Shown here one piece after another: positions 28,775 to 37,406 of a DNA stretch of 64,000 bases (positions are counted from its first letter, which is position 1; each line of letters begins with the position of its first letter). The position numbers and the translations under genes were made by a program. Source of the stretch: Stappia indica. GTDB lineage: Bacteria; Pseudomonadota; Alphaproteobacteria; Rhizobiales; Stappiaceae. The stretch lies in assembly GCF_001696535.1 (NCBI RefSeq), contig NZ_MBQE01000003.1:372001-436000 (forward strand), written 5' to 3'. The notes under the pieces are model-generated. The model was not told where the DNA came from and made no database searches. It worked only from the letters and a program-made list of their open reading frames with translations.

Positions 28775-29476
28775 TCAGAACGGGGAAGGGGCGGAGAACG
28801 TCTTGCGCTCACCGCCGCAAGGATGGTGCAGGGTCAGGCTTTTTGCATGCAGTTGCAGCCGCGCCGCCGCCTGCTGCGACTCGCTGTCGCCATAGAGCGG
28901 GTCGCCGAGGATCGGGTGGCCGATGGCGCACATGTGCACCCGTAGCTGGTGGGAGCGACCGGTAACCGGTTCGAGCTGCACCCGCGTCGCGTCCCGCTCG
29001 CGCTCGAGCACGCGCCAATGCGTGATCGCGCTGCGTCCCTCCTGTTGATCGACCATCTGCCGCGGCCGGTTCGGCCAGTCGCAGCGCAGGGGCAGGTCGA
29101 CCGTGCCGCTGTCCTCCGCCATACGCCCGGCGACCCGGGCCAGATAGGTCTTGGCGACGTGGCGGCGCTCGAATTGCAAGCCGAGATGGCGGTGCGCGGC
29201 CGGGTTCATCGCAAGGACGAGTACGCCGGACGTGTCCATGTCGAGGCGATGGACGATGCGCGATTGCGGATGGAGCGAGAGGGCGCGCGCCGCTACGCAG
29301 TCGGCAAGTGCCGGATCCTTGCCCGGCACGGTCAGCAGCCCGCTCGGCTTGTCGACGACGAGAATGTCGTCGTCGCAATGCAGCACGACAAGGAACGGCT
29401 CGCGGTCCGGGGCATAAACGCGCTCGGGCAGGGGCCTGGTCTCAGGCCGGGACAGGGGCTGATGCGGGCTCGACAT
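28775..29476 (-). CDS. RluA-family pseudouridine synthase
   Basis: A 233-residue RNA pseudouridine synthase. The catalytic aspartate lies in the signature HRLDMDTSGVLVLA, preceded by VVDKPSGLLTVPGK and followed by KTYLARVAG and GRSHQLRVHMCAIGHPILGDPLYG. There is no N-terminal S4 domain, so it resembles the short RluA type that modifies 23S rRNA and some tRNAs; the exact target is unknown. I took the ATG at 29476 (MSSPHQ) rather than the one at 29500. It is probably a single-gene unit. Confidence 0.9.
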   Translation of the reverse strand: MSSPHQPLSRPETRPLPERVYAPDREPFLVVLHCDDDILVVDKPSGLLTVPGKDPALADCVAARALSLHPQSRIVHRLDMDTSGVLVLAMNPAAHRHLGLQFERRHVAKTYLARVAGRMAEDSGTVDLPLRCDWPNRPRQMVDQQEGRSAITHWRVLERERDATRVQLEPVTGRSHQLRVHMCAIGHPILGDPLYGDSESQQAAARLQLHAKSLTLHHPCGGERKTFSAPSPF

Positions 29477-29522
29477 GGGCGGATCAATACGCCCGCGCAC
29501 CGAGAGTGCAAGCGGCTTGGCG

Positions 29523-30014
29523 TCAGCGGGCCTCGCCGACGGGGAAGATCATACAGGTCTCGACGCCGTGGGCGATCAGCTTGCCTGCCTTGTCGACGAG
29601 CCTGGCCTCGGACGTCGCCATGCGCCGGCCCCGGTGCAGGACGCGCCCCTCGCAGGTCAGCAGGCCGCTGGTCTCAAAGGCCGGCCGGACGTTGTTCACC
29701 TTGAACTCGATGGTCGTATACCCCTCGCCGAGACCGAGCGTTGCGTGAACCGCGCAGCCGAGGGCCGAGTCCAGGATCGCTGCGATCCATCCGCCATGAA
29801 CGGTGCCGAGCGGGTTGTAGTGATCGAAGGACGGCTCGCCCTCGAAACGCGCGAATCCTTCGGCCGCCGCCTCGGTCAGGATGAAGTTCATCGTCCGGCA
29901 GATCGGCGGGGCCGGAAAACGGCCGGCGATCATCGCCTCCAGCTGGCCGATGCCCGTCAGTTTCGCGGCTTCTGCGGGATCGGCGAGGCCGAAAGTGCGG
30001 GTTTCCATGTTCAT
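29523..30014 (-). CDS. PaaI-family hotdog thioesterase
   Basis: A 163-residue hotdog-fold thioesterase of the PaaI/YdiI type that cleaves acyl- or aryl-CoA thioesters. The signature HYNPLGTVHGGWIAAILDSALGCAVH is near residues 65-90, with the characteristic HGG and following Asp. The start is the ATG at 30014 or 30008. It is divergent from a MarR regulator, and two matching palindromes lie in the shared promoter region, so it is probably controlled by that regulator, perhaps in response to an aromatic acid or acyl-CoA. Confidence 0.88.
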   Translation of the reverse strand: MNMETRTFGLADPAEAAKLTGIGQLEAMIAGRFPAPPICRTMNFILTEAAAEGFARFEGEPSFDHYNPLGTVHGGWIAAILDSALGCAVHATLGLGEGYTTIEFKVNNVRPAFETSGLLTCEGRVLHRGRRMATSEARLVDKAGKLIAHGVETCMIFPVGEAR

Positions 30015-30035
30015 CTGCTGCCGTCTCCATTAAGC

Positions 30036-30047
30036 GTGCATATGCAC
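30036..30047. promoter_or_regulatory. Putative MarR operator 1 (thioesterase side)
   Basis: GTGCATATGCAC is a perfect 12-bp palindrome, 22-33 bases upstream of the thioesterase start. A one-base variant (GTGCCTATGCAC) lies at 30119-30130; centres are 83 bp apart. Confidence 0.55.
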
Positions 30048-30115
30048 CTAATCATGTGGTGAGATCAGGTGCAAGAGGAAGGGGAACAGGCGCAGGGCTT
30101 GATGCGGGTGAGAAT

Positions 30116-30133
30116 TGCGTGCCTATGCACGCA
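30116..30133. promoter_or_regulatory. Putative MarR operator 2 (regulator side)
   Basis: TGCGTGC-CTAT-GCACGCA has perfect 7-bp arms and contains GTGCCTATGCAC, matching operator 1 at 11 of 12 bases. It covers an ATG at 30125, which argues that the regulator starts at the later ATG, 30158. Confidence 0.55.
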
Positions 30134-30157
30134 TACCCCGCCGTGATAGGCTGGCGC

Positions 30158-30607
30158 ATGGCATCCAACCTTCTCTGCTCCTGTCATCGTATCCATCGTG
30201 CCGGCCGCCTCGTCACACGGCTCTATGAGCGGGCCATTGCCGACAGCGGCAGCAGTCTGACGCCTCAGCAATTCGCCGTTCTTGCAGCACTGGCGGAAGT
30301 GGAGGCAATGACCGCCTCCGAGCTGACCGAGGTCGTGGGAGCGGACAGGAGCACGCTGACACGCGCACTCGAGCGTCTCGATGCATCGGGCCTGGTGGCA
30401 GGAGTGCCCGGGTCCGACCGCCGCGAGCGACGGTTCTCGGTCACAGCGGCGGGACGGTCGGAGTTCGAGGTGGCGGTCGCCGGCTGGCGCCGGGCGGAAG
30501 GGGCGATGCGCCGGGCCATGGGGCCGGAAAAGGTGGCTCAGCTCTGGGACTTGCTCGAAGAGGCCGAGGTAGCGACGACAACCTACATGCAGAAGAAGAC
30601 CCGCTAG
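30158..30607 (+). CDS. MarR-family transcriptional regulator
   Basis: A 149-residue MarR regulator from the ATG at 30158 (MASNLLCSCHRIHRAGRL); an ATG at 30125 lies inside a palindrome and is less likely. The winged helix is seen in LTPQQFAVLAALAEVEAMTASELTEVV and GADRSTLTRALERLDASGLV, followed by the wing (RRERRFSVTAAG). It is divergent from a PaaI-like thioesterase and probably represses both. Its stop shares the tetranucleotide CTAG with the stop of the convergent nadQ gene. Confidence 0.87.
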   Translation: MASNLLCSCHRIHRAGRLVTRLYERAIADSGSSLTPQQFAVLAALAEVEAMTASELTEVVGADRSTLTRALERLDASGLVAGVPGSDRRERRFSVTAAGRSEFEVAVAGWRRAEGAMRRAMGPEKVAQLWDLLEEAEVATTTYMQKKTR

Positions 30608-31569
30608 CGCCCGCCGACCCGCAGCCCGAGGGCCGGGCGTTCCTTCAGCACCTCGTGGCGGAAGCGGAACAGCGCCGCCGGGCGTCCTCCGGTCTGGGTG
30701 GAGGTCTCGCCGGTGGGTTCCACCAGGTCGCCCTTCTCGACGAGCCGGCGGAAGTTCTGCTTGTGGATGTGCCGGCCGGAGATCGCCTCGACGCAGCGCT
30801 GAAGATCCGTCAGCGTGAAGGCATGCGGCATCAGCTCGAAGATCAGCGGTCGGTATTTCAGCTTGGTCCGCAGCCGTGAAATGGCGGTCGCCAGGATCCT
30901 GCGGTGATCGTGCAGCATCGGCGTGCCGAGCGGCGGAAGGCCTTCGCGCTCCTGCGCTGCCGGCCGCCCGTCGCGCTGGGCTTCCGCCAGCAGCCCTGCC
31001 TCGTAGAGCATTTCGTAGCGGTCGAGGACGCGCTCCTCGTTCCACATGCCGTCGGTGATGGCGAAGGCCTGATGGACGCGGTCCTCGCGCGTGTTGCCGC
31101 GCGGCGGGCTGTGCTCGGGCACGGGCGCATCGGCCCAGCGCTTAAGCGCGGGCAGGATTTCGCGTTCGACCATCGGCGGCATGCCGTCGCGCCAGTCCTC
31201 CCAGGGGAAGAACGAATACCAGGAGCGCCACTGCGCATTCTGCTGGGTGAGGGCCTCGTCCGACTTCGGTGTCTGGCGGGCAAGGGCGAGATAGCCGACC
31301 GAGACCACATGGGGCCCGGCGTCGGAATGGATGTGGTGCCGCCCGCGATCGCCGAACGTGTAGAGCTGCTCGACATAGCCGAGCTTCAGTGCGGTCTGCT
31401 CCTCCACCCATTCGCGCAGGCCGATCTCGAATGTCCGGTGACGGGTCGGGTCGAACGGTCCGAAGGGCAGCGAGGGAACGCTGGTGTTCGGTGGGGCCGC
31501 GATGGTGAGAACCTGCGGCTGCGGTGCGGCGACGGAAACGATGACGGCGTTGAGACCGATCTCGATCAT
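30604..31569 (-). CDS. nadQ: NadQ-type NAD biosynthesis repressor
   Basis: A 321-residue protein with a NUDIX-like N-terminal half (MIEIGLNAVIVSV, the degenerate box FEIGLREWVEEQTALKLGYVEQLY) and a C-terminal winged-helix part (FTLTDLQRCVEAISGRHIHKQNFRRLVEKG). This layout is that of NadQ (COG4111), a predicted repressor of NAD synthesis in alphaproteobacteria in which the NUDIX fold senses an NAD-related ligand. The NUDIX catalytic glutamates are not intact, fitting a sensor. Its likely targets are the palindromes before nadA, 6 kb away. The start overlaps the upstream phosphatase-like gene (ATGA). Confidence 0.85.
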   Translation of the reverse strand: MIEIGLNAVIVSVAAPQPQVLTIAAPPNTSVPSLPFGPFDPTRHRTFEIGLREWVEEQTALKLGYVEQLYTFGDRGRHHIHSDAGPHVVSVGYLALARQTPKSDEALTQQNAQWRSWYSFFPWEDWRDGMPPMVEREILPALKRWADAPVPEHSPPRGNTREDRVHQAFAITDGMWNEERVLDRYEMLYEAGLLAEAQRDGRPAAQEREGLPPLGTPMLHDHRRILATAISRLRTKLKYRPLIFELMPHAFTLTDLQRCVEAISGRHIHKQNFRRLVEKGDLVEPTGETSTQTGGRPAALFRFRHEVLKERPALGLRVGGR

Positions 31570-32105
31570 GCGCGCTCCGGACCCGTTCGCGAAGCGGCCG
31601 GCGCGACCGACAGGGTGAAGGGCGTTCCCTCGAAGGCATCGGCGCCGCGGCCGATGGAGCGGACCGCTTCGACCATCCGTCCGTCGCGCTCCAGCAGCGT
31701 ATCGGCGAGCGCCACCAGGCGCGCGTTGGGCGTGGCGGAGGGGGAGGCGCGCCGCAGACTGCTGGCCAGCGCCATCTCGTTGGCCTTGGGGGCGAGGGCG
31801 CAGGTGGTGATGAACGCTGCTGCCGTGGAGCGGCTGATCCCGGCGAAACAGTGGATCACCAGCGGTGTGGCGCGGTCCCAGTCGCCGACGAAGGCAAGCA
31901 GCTCGCGCACGTGGTCCTCGCCCGGAGGGGTCAAGCCTTCAGCAGGGGCAGTGATGTCGTTGAAGGCAAGGAACAGGTGATCGCCGGCAGAGATGGCGGC
32001 CGGCCGGTCGACCCGTGTCCCGGCATTGATCAGGGTGATCATCTTGCGCGCGCCGGTCCGCTCAACTGTTTCCTGCAAACGGGCGAGCGAGCAGACGGTG
32101 ATCAT
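31566..32105 (-). CDS. Tyrosine-phosphatase-like protein
   Basis: A 179-residue protein with a Cys-based phosphatase P-loop, HCFAGISRSTAA (HCxxGxxRS), near residues 84-95. An upstream acidic segment (FNDITAP) may supply the general acid. The substrate could be a phosphoprotein or small phosphate ester; I cannot tell. Start at 32105 (MITVCSLARL). It is translationally coupled to nadQ by a 4-base overlap, so a link to NAD regulation is likely from position but unproved. Confidence 0.83.
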   Translation of the reverse strand: MITVCSLARLQETVERTGARKMITLINAGTRVDRPAAISAGDHLFLAFNDITAPAEGLTPPGEDHVRELLAFVGDWDRATPLVIHCFAGISRSTAAAFITTCALAPKANEMALASSLRRASPSATPNARLVALADTLLERDGRMVEAVRSIGRGADAFEGTPFTLSVAPAASRTGPERA

Positions 32106-32195
32106 GGTGTTTCCTGTTTGGTCCTGACACGCATTGCGACCCCGCAACTGTCCTGCGGTGCCACCTGAATTATTTAAGGCCTGTGCCCGCGCATG

Positions 32196-32873
32196 TCACC
32201 GGCTTGCCGATGCGCGAGCGTGTTCGAGCTCGGAAAATCGCTCGAGGAACAGGCTCTGCGCCCGGGCGGCCGGCAGGCCCTCGAGACCCAGGCGGGGCGG
32301 CTGCCCGCGCCGCTTGGGGAAACCGGTCGGCTCCCCGAACAGGCGACAGGCCTCCTCGTCGCTGAAGCCGGCAAGCTCGACCGCCTCGAAATAGGCGGCG
32401 ACATGATCCGCCTTCTTGGTCAGCTTGCGCAGGATCGCGGGCGTTGCGGCCGGCAGCGCGAATCGCATGTGGATCGCCGCCTGCAGCCGTGCCTCGATCT
32501 CCTTGTAGCTGCCGCCCATCACCGCCTTGAACGGCGAGATCATGTCGCCGATGACATATTCGGGCGCGTCGTGCAGCAGGATCGTCAGGCAGCTATCGGG
32601 CGACAGGCCCGGCTCCATCTGCAGCGCGAGCCGCTCCACCAGCAGCGAATGCTCGGCGACGGAAAACGCGTTGTCGCCGACGGTCTGACCGTTCCAGCGG
32701 GCCACCCGCGCGAGACCGTGGGCGATATCCTCGATTTCGACATCGAGCGGCGAAGGGTCCAGCAGGTCGAGCCGCCGGCCGGACAGCATCCGCTGCCAGG
32801 CGCGTGCAGGCTCCGCCTTCTTTCCGGCAGGCCGGCTCACGGACGCGCCGCCGTCATTCCGCGGTCTCGGCAT
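32196..32873 (-). CDS. HD-domain hydrolase (YfbR-like)
   Basis: A 225-residue HD phosphohydrolase. The metal-binding HD is in LTILLHDAPEYVIGDM, and upstream histidines (AHGLARVARWNGQT, FSVAEHSLLVERLAL) complete the site, as in YfbR-type nucleoside 5'-monophosphatases. The substrate is not known. The start (32873) overlaps the end of the ygfZ gene by 20 bases, and the phosphatase-like gene follows 90 bases later, so the group ygfZ-HD-phosphatase-nadQ may be one transcript. Confidence 0.85.
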   Translation of the reverse strand: MPRPRNDGGASVSRPAGKKAEPARAWQRMLSGRRLDLLDPSPLDVEIEDIAHGLARVARWNGQTVGDNAFSVAEHSLLVERLALQMEPGLSPDSCLTILLHDAPEYVIGDMISPFKAVMGGSYKEIEARLQAAIHMRFALPAATPAILRKLTKKADHVAAYFEAVELAGFSDEEACRLFGEPTGFPKRRGQPPRLGLEGLPAARAQSLFLERFSELEHARASASR

Positions 32874-33774
32874 TGGCCGAGGTCTCCGGCCAGGTGAACG
32901 TGGCGAAGTCCGGCAGGGTAGGCTGCAAAGCTACGCCGCCGGCCGCTACTTGCTCGCCGCGGGCGACAGCCTGCGCGATCCTGTCGAGCCGTACCAGCGC
33001 AAGGCCGGCGTTGCCGTCGACGGTTCCGAGCGTGCCGGCCGGTTTTTCGCCGGCAAGGATCTCCGTTCCGGGAGCGGGCAGGGCGCTCGCACCGGTCACC
33101 TTGATGATGCGGCGGCGTGCAGTGCCGCGATGGCGCATCCGGCTCACCACTTCCTGGCCGATGAAGCAGCCCTTGTCGAAGGCAACGCCGTTGAGGTCGT
33201 CCATGTCCGCATCATGGGGGAACGCATCACCGAGCGCGAAGTCAAAGGGCGCTTCCGGCACGCCGAAGGCAACCCGGCGCGCGTGATAGCTCGCCTCGCT
33301 TTCGCCGGTGGCAAGCGCATCGACGGCGGCGGGCGGGCCGATCACGCGCCAGCCGAAGCCGGCAAGGCGCGGGTCGGCGACCACGAGGCAGCCCTCGGCC
33401 TCCGGCTCCGGCCCGAAGGCCGCCGCAACCTTCAGCGTCTCGCTCACGTCGGCGATCTCGACCTTGGAGCGCAGCTTGTAGAAGCCGAGGCGGCGGGCGA
33501 AGTCGGCCGCCGTCTCCTGCTGCGTGTCGAGCAGGTAGCCGCCTTCGTCCGCGATCACCAGGAAGTCGAACAGGATCTTGCCCTGCGGCGTCAACAAGGC
33601 GCCGTAGCCGGCGCCATCCGCATCGACATCGTCCATGTCGCAGGTCAGCAGGTTCTGGAGGAAGCCATGCGCCTCCGTCCCGGCGACGCGAATGACCGCG
33701 CGCGAGGGGAGAAGGATGAGGCGCGACTGGCCGTCGTCCGCCACCGCCTGCTCGTTGGGTGTGTCATCACTCAT
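32854..33774 (-). CDS. ygfZ: Folate-binding protein YgfZ
   Basis: A 306-residue GcvT-fold, tetrahydrofolate-binding protein that helps maintain certain Fe-S enzymes. The YgfZ signature KGCFIGQEVVSRMRHRG is near residue 215, with the essential Cys, and the N-terminal AHGFLQNLLTCDMDD is typical. I chose the ATG at 33774; sequence upstream is not protein-like. It heads a set of leftward genes with HD hydrolase, tyrosine-phosphatase-like and nadQ. Confidence 0.88.
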   Translation of the reverse strand: MSDDTPNEQAVADDGQSRLILLPSRAVIRVAGTEAHGFLQNLLTCDMDDVDADGAGYGALLTPQGKILFDFLVIADEGGYLLDTQQETAADFARRLGFYKLRSKVEIADVSETLKVAAAFGPEPEAEGCLVVADPRLAGFGWRVIGPPAAVDALATGESEASYHARRVAFGVPEAPFDFALGDAFPHDADMDDLNGVAFDKGCFIGQEVVSRMRHRGTARRRIIKVTGASALPAPGTEILAGEKPAGTLGTVDGNAGLALVRLDRIAQAVARGEQVAAGGVALQPTLPDFATFTWPETSANAETAE

Positions 33775-34074
33775 CGCGTCGCCGCTCCTCGGTTGTCCTC
33801 GCGGTGAATGTCGATGGTGCAGGCCGACTCGCACCGGCCGCAATCCGTTTCTCGCGACATAGGCCGGAACGCGGTAGCCAACAAGGGGACCGTCGCTGTC
33901 GACTGAGATGCGCGAAACCTGCGCAAAAGCGCGAAGCGGCGGGAGCTCCGCCGAAAAATCGACACGGTTTGTTACCCTCTTCGCGCTACGATCCTCTCGG
34001 GTCGATTTTTTCACCCCTATCCCGCTATCGGGCCCTGTTGCCGGCATTTCCGGCAGTTTCTCGGGTTTGCTGCC
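33775..34074. other. 300-base divergent gap (ygfZ / glutamine amidotransferase)
   Basis: No gene I can support. It should contain promoters for both flanking genes; I see no convincing motif. Confidence 0.4.
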
Positions 34075-34890
34075 ATGTGCCGACTGGCTGCCTATATCGG
34101 TACCGAAATTCCGCTGGAAAACATCATCGCCCGGCCGCGCCACTCGCTGCTGGTGCAGAGCCAGGACGCCCAGGAGGCAAAGCTGCGCGTCAACGGCGAC
34201 GGCTTCGGCATCGCCTGGTACGGCCACCTTCCCGAGCCCGGCCTGTTCAAGGACGTGCTGCCGGCCTGGGCCGACACCAACCTGCCGAGCATCTGCCGGC
34301 TGGTGCGCTCTCGCCTGTTCCTGGCGCATGTGCGCGCCGCCACCACCGGCGCCTCATCGCGCGAGAACTGCCATCCGTTCACCCATGGCTGCTGGGCGTT
34401 CATGCACAATGGCGGCATCGGCAATTTCGGGCATCTGCGGCGGGACATGGAGGCGCTGATCGGCGACGATTACTACGCCCTGCGCCGGGGTACGACCGAT
34501 TCCGAACTCTTCTTCCTGATGATGCTGTCGAACGGGCTGGACGCGGATGCGCCGGGCGCCCTGCGCAGGACGCTGGGCCAGCTGCTCGGCATCGCCGCGC
34601 GCCGCGGCACGGCCGGCCAGCCGATCCGCCTGACCTGCGCCTTCAGCGATGGCACGCGGATCTTCGCGTTCCGCTTCGCGGACGACCGTCAGGCGCCGAC
34701 GCTCTACCTGTCGGACTGCCTCGATCATGGCGGGCGCGCCTTCGCGTCCGAGCCGCTGGAGGGGCCTTGCGCGCGTTGGCGGGCGGTGGAGCAGGACCAA
34801 CTCTACGAACTGGCGCCGGGCAGGCTCGACGTGCATGCGATCGCCGTCGCTCCTTCCCACACCACCTCGCTGCGGTCGCTGTCTGCCTAA
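34075..34890 (+). CDS. Class II glutamine amidotransferase (YafJ/EgtC-like)
   Basis: A 271-residue N-terminal-nucleophile amidotransferase. After Met removal Cys2 (MCRLAAYIGTEIPL) becomes the nucleophile. The glutamine site follows in NGDGFGIAWYG, FLAHVRAATTG, NCHPFTHGCWAFMHNGGIGNF and TDSELFFLMML. YafJ and EgtC proteins share this shape; there are no ergothioneine genes here, so the function is open. The ATG at 34075 is fixed by the catalytic Cys. A hairpin follows at 34895. Confidence 0.9.
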   Translation: MCRLAAYIGTEIPLENIIARPRHSLLVQSQDAQEAKLRVNGDGFGIAWYGHLPEPGLFKDVLPAWADTNLPSICRLVRSRLFLAHVRAATTGASSRENCHPFTHGCWAFMHNGGIGNFGHLRRDMEALIGDDYYALRRGTTDSELFFLMMLSNGLDADAPGALRRTLGQLLGIAARRGTAGQPIRLTCAFSDGTRIFAFRFADDRQAPTLYLSDCLDHGGRAFASEPLEGPCARWRAVEQDQLYELAPGRLDVHAIAVAPSHTTSLRSLSA

Positions 34891-34894
34891 GAAA

Positions 34895-34926
34895 GAACGC
34901 CCCGCACGGTTTCGTGCAGGGCGTTC
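34895..34926. terminator. Hairpin between convergent genes
   Basis: GAACGCCCCGCACG pairs with CGTGCAGGGCGTTC (one mismatch) around GTTT, four bases past the amidotransferase stop and before the end of the leftward unknown gene. No T run. Confidence 0.6.
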
Positions 34927-34958
34927 GGATCACAACGGGCCTGGCGGGGAAGTCGAGA

Positions 34959-35717
34959 TCAGGCAGGGCTCGGCAGCGAGCCGCGGCCCTTGCCGAAGGC
35001 GGCGGTCATCGAGGCTATGCGGGCGCTCGCCGGGATCGGGCGAATGGTGAAAAGCCGCGGGATGCGGTTGTGGCCGGCATCGCTCGCCAAGGCCATCAGC
35101 GACTCGATCTGCTCGCCGACCCGGCGATGGGTCTCCGTCTCGATGCGGATGCGGCGCCAGACATGCCGCTGGACGACGAGATCGAGACAGGCCTTGATGT
35201 CGCCGATCAGGAATTCGAGATCCAGAGTCGGCAGGCCGAGATAGGCGCGCAGCTCGTCGAACACCGTCTTCAGCACGGCAGCATAGGCGAACTCCTCCGA
35301 CGCAGGCCGCAGCTCGTTGATGTCGAGGCACTGGATCTGGGCTTCTTCGCGGGCGGTTTCGATGAAGAGGGCGATCTGGCCGCTGGTCAGCGTCGCCGTG
35401 CCGTCCTCCAGCGCAAGCTGCTTCATCAAGAGAGACGCCTCGAAAATGTCGAGGATCCGCCGCGACAGCAGGTGGACCAGCTCTCTCAAGGCCCGCTCCT
35501 GAAGCGGATTGCACTCCACGAAGTTCATCTCGACGATGTCGAAAAGCCCCGCCTCGAAAGTCTCGCTCATGTTGCGGAAGCACGCATGGTGCTGGAGTAG
35601 CTTGTTGACTGCCGGCAACGCATCCACCTCCACCGGGCAGTCTGACATGCAGATCTCGTTGATGTCGGTAAAACGCGGTGCGGCGGTGCGGTTCTGGCTA
35701 TTCTGGCTCTTGAACAC
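34959..35717 (-). CDS. Unknown helical protein (252 aa)
   Basis: A 252-residue, mostly helical, charged protein with no signal peptide or membrane segment that I recognise. It has a cluster of Cys/His in the N-terminal part (CMSDC, HHACF, ECNP) and many Glu, Leu and Ile in heptad-like order (LVHLLSRRILDIFEASLLMKQ). Initiation is at a GTG at 35717: AAAGGAG stands six bases ahead, which is the best ribosome site in the frame and decides the start. It faces the amidotransferase gene and is divergent from the L,D-transpeptidase. Confidence 0.75.
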   Translation of the reverse strand: MFKSQNSQNRTAAPRFTDINEICMSDCPVEVDALPAVNKLLQHHACFRNMSETFEAGLFDIVEMNFVECNPLQERALRELVHLLSRRILDIFEASLLMKQLALEDGTATLTSGQIALFIETAREEAQIQCLDINELRPASEEFAYAAVLKTVFDELRAYLGLPTLDLEFLIGDIKACLDLVVQRHVWRRIRIETETHRRVGEQIESLMALASDAGHNRIPRLFTIRPIPASARIASMTAAFGKGRGSLPSPA

Positions 35718-36059
35718 GGCAATCTCCTTTGCCGACCCCGAAAAGGGGCGGCGCGATCTCTCGTCTTGTCTTTTGGGTGCCCGGCCGGAGATGGCCGTCT
35801 TGGTTAAACGATTCCGAATCGCGTTCTGAGTCGCAATCGGGAAACGCCCCGCAAGGGCAAGGTTATTTCTCCATGTCCGGGCTGTTTTGTGTGGACAATC
35901 GCGAATCGGGCACACGGGCCAACAAGCGCCGGCCTGTGACAGCAATCACGGCAAGTTGAGCAGGTTTCGGGACAAGATATGCGGCAAATAACGAGGGATT
36001 TACGGCTTTGCGCTAGATTTGGCTCAAGCCGCATCCGTGAGACTGCGAAGGTTGTTCGA
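35718..36059. other. 342-base divergent gap with a 13-bp palindrome
   Basis: No gene seen. CGATTC-C-GAATCG (35809-35821) is a perfect palindrome 90-105 bases from the GTG start at 35717; another GAATCG occurs near 35893. It may be an operator for one of the two divergent genes. Confidence 0.4.
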
Positions 36060-37322
36060 ATGATCGAGATTTCCCGCGAGACAATCCCCGGCGCCGGCCG
36101 GTTCCCGTCCGCCCTTGCCGCATTGCTTCTCGCCGCCGGGGCGATGACGATGGGCGGCGGTGCCGCGATCGCTCGCGATCCGGCGCCGATGACACCGATT
36201 GCAGGCGCGGGCGCAACGGCGCAGGCCGACGATCCGGACATGCCCCTGCAGATCCTCGTGTCGCTGGACGACCAGAAGCTCGAGGTCTACCGCGGCACCA
36301 AGCTGATCGAGACCACGCGGATCTCGTCGGGCAAGCGCGGCCATGGCACGCCGACCGGCGTCTTCAGCATCCTGGAAAAGCGGCGGCGCCACTTTTCCAA
36401 CCTCTACAACAACGCGCCGATGCCCTACATGCAGCGGCTGACCTGGTCCGGTATTGCCCTGCACGAGGGCGTCGTGCCGAACTATCCGGCCTCGCATGGC
36501 TGCATCCGCATGCCGCGCGCCTTCGCCCAGCAGCTGTTCTCGATGACCGATCGCGGCGCCCATGTGATCGTCACGCGCAAGCGGGCCGAGCCGCGCTCTG
36601 TTACCCATGCGGCGCTGCCCGCCCTGCGCCTGGCCGAGACCGAAGTCGCCAGCCTGTCGGCCGAACTGCGGCCGGGCCTGCCGGGCGCCGTGACCGACGG
36701 AGAGGCGGGCACCGTCGGCTCCATCGGTCCCACTGAGCCGGCTCTGCAGCTGCCGTCCGAGCCGTTGCGCATTCTGGTGACGCCGACCTCCGCACAGGAA
36801 CGGCTGCGCGACATGCAGCGGGTGCTCGACCGTCTCGGCTACGACCCCGGTCCTGCCGACGGCGTGATGGGGCGCAAGACCCGCGCTGCGATCCGCCTTT
36901 TCCAGGAAGGCGCCGAACTGCCGGTGACGGGCGAGCCGACCGATCTGGTCCTGCGCGCGCTTTATGCGGACGCGGGCGAGGCGGGCCCGGCGACCGGCCG
37001 GCTTTATGTCCGGCGGAACTTCAAGGAGATCTATTCGGCCAATGTCGTGCTGAAGGATCCGGACCAGCCGCTCGGCACGCATCTGTTTACCGCAATTGCC
37101 GGCCTTGCACCCGGCGCCGAGCCGCGCTGGATGACGGTGGTGGCGGACGAGGCGGAGAACCGCACGCCGGAGGCGGTTCTCGACCGGATCGAATGGACAC
37201 CGGAGGCGCGTGCCTTCGTGGAGGAGAACCTCGCCCTCGGGTCGTCGCTGATGGTAACCGACCGTCCGTTCCGCCTGCATTCGGGGCTGGGCACCGACTT
37301 CGTGGTGATGACCCGCCAGTAA
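36060..37322 (+). CDS. L,D-transpeptidase with peptidoglycan-binding domain
   Basis: A 420-residue exported YkuD-family enzyme that makes 3-3 peptidoglycan cross-links or attaches proteins to the wall. The N-terminus is a signal peptide (PSALAALLLAAGAMTMGGGAAIA). The catalytic domain spans about 60-185 and has the YkuD motif ALHEGVV...PASHGCIRMP with the active Cys. A peptidoglycan-binding helix bundle follows near 260-310 (LGYDPGPADGVMGRKTRAAI). The start at 36060 (MIEISRE) is preferred to one 27 codons earlier. A strong terminator follows. Confidence 0.9.
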   Translation: MIEISRETIPGAGRFPSALAALLLAAGAMTMGGGAAIARDPAPMTPIAGAGATAQADDPDMPLQILVSLDDQKLEVYRGTKLIETTRISSGKRGHGTPTGVFSILEKRRRHFSNLYNNAPMPYMQRLTWSGIALHEGVVPNYPASHGCIRMPRAFAQQLFSMTDRGAHVIVTRKRAEPRSVTHAALPALRLAETEVASLSAELRPGLPGAVTDGEAGTVGSIGPTEPALQLPSEPLRILVTPTSAQERLRDMQRVLDRLGYDPGPADGVMGRKTRAAIRLFQEGAELPVTGEPTDLVLRALYADAGEAGPATGRLYVRRNFKEIYSANVVLKDPDQPLGTHLFTAIAGLAPGAEPRWMTVVADEAENRTPEAVLDRIEWTPEARAFVEENLALGSSLMVTDRPFRLHSGLGTDFVVMTRQ

Positions 37323-37346
37323 GCCTCAAGGCCGAGGGCCTGACAA

Positions 37347-37382
37347 AAAAGCGGCGGAGGGTATGCCCTCCGCCGCTTTTTC
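37347..37382. terminator. Bidirectional terminator after L,D-transpeptidase
   Basis: A perfect 16-bp stem, AAAAAGCGGCGGAGGG / CCCTCCGCCGCTTTTT, with loop TATG, lies between two convergent genes. T5 on one strand and A5 on the other allow termination both ways. Confidence 0.93.
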
Positions 37383-37406
37383 AGTGCAGGTCGCGCTGTC
37401 CGGCAA

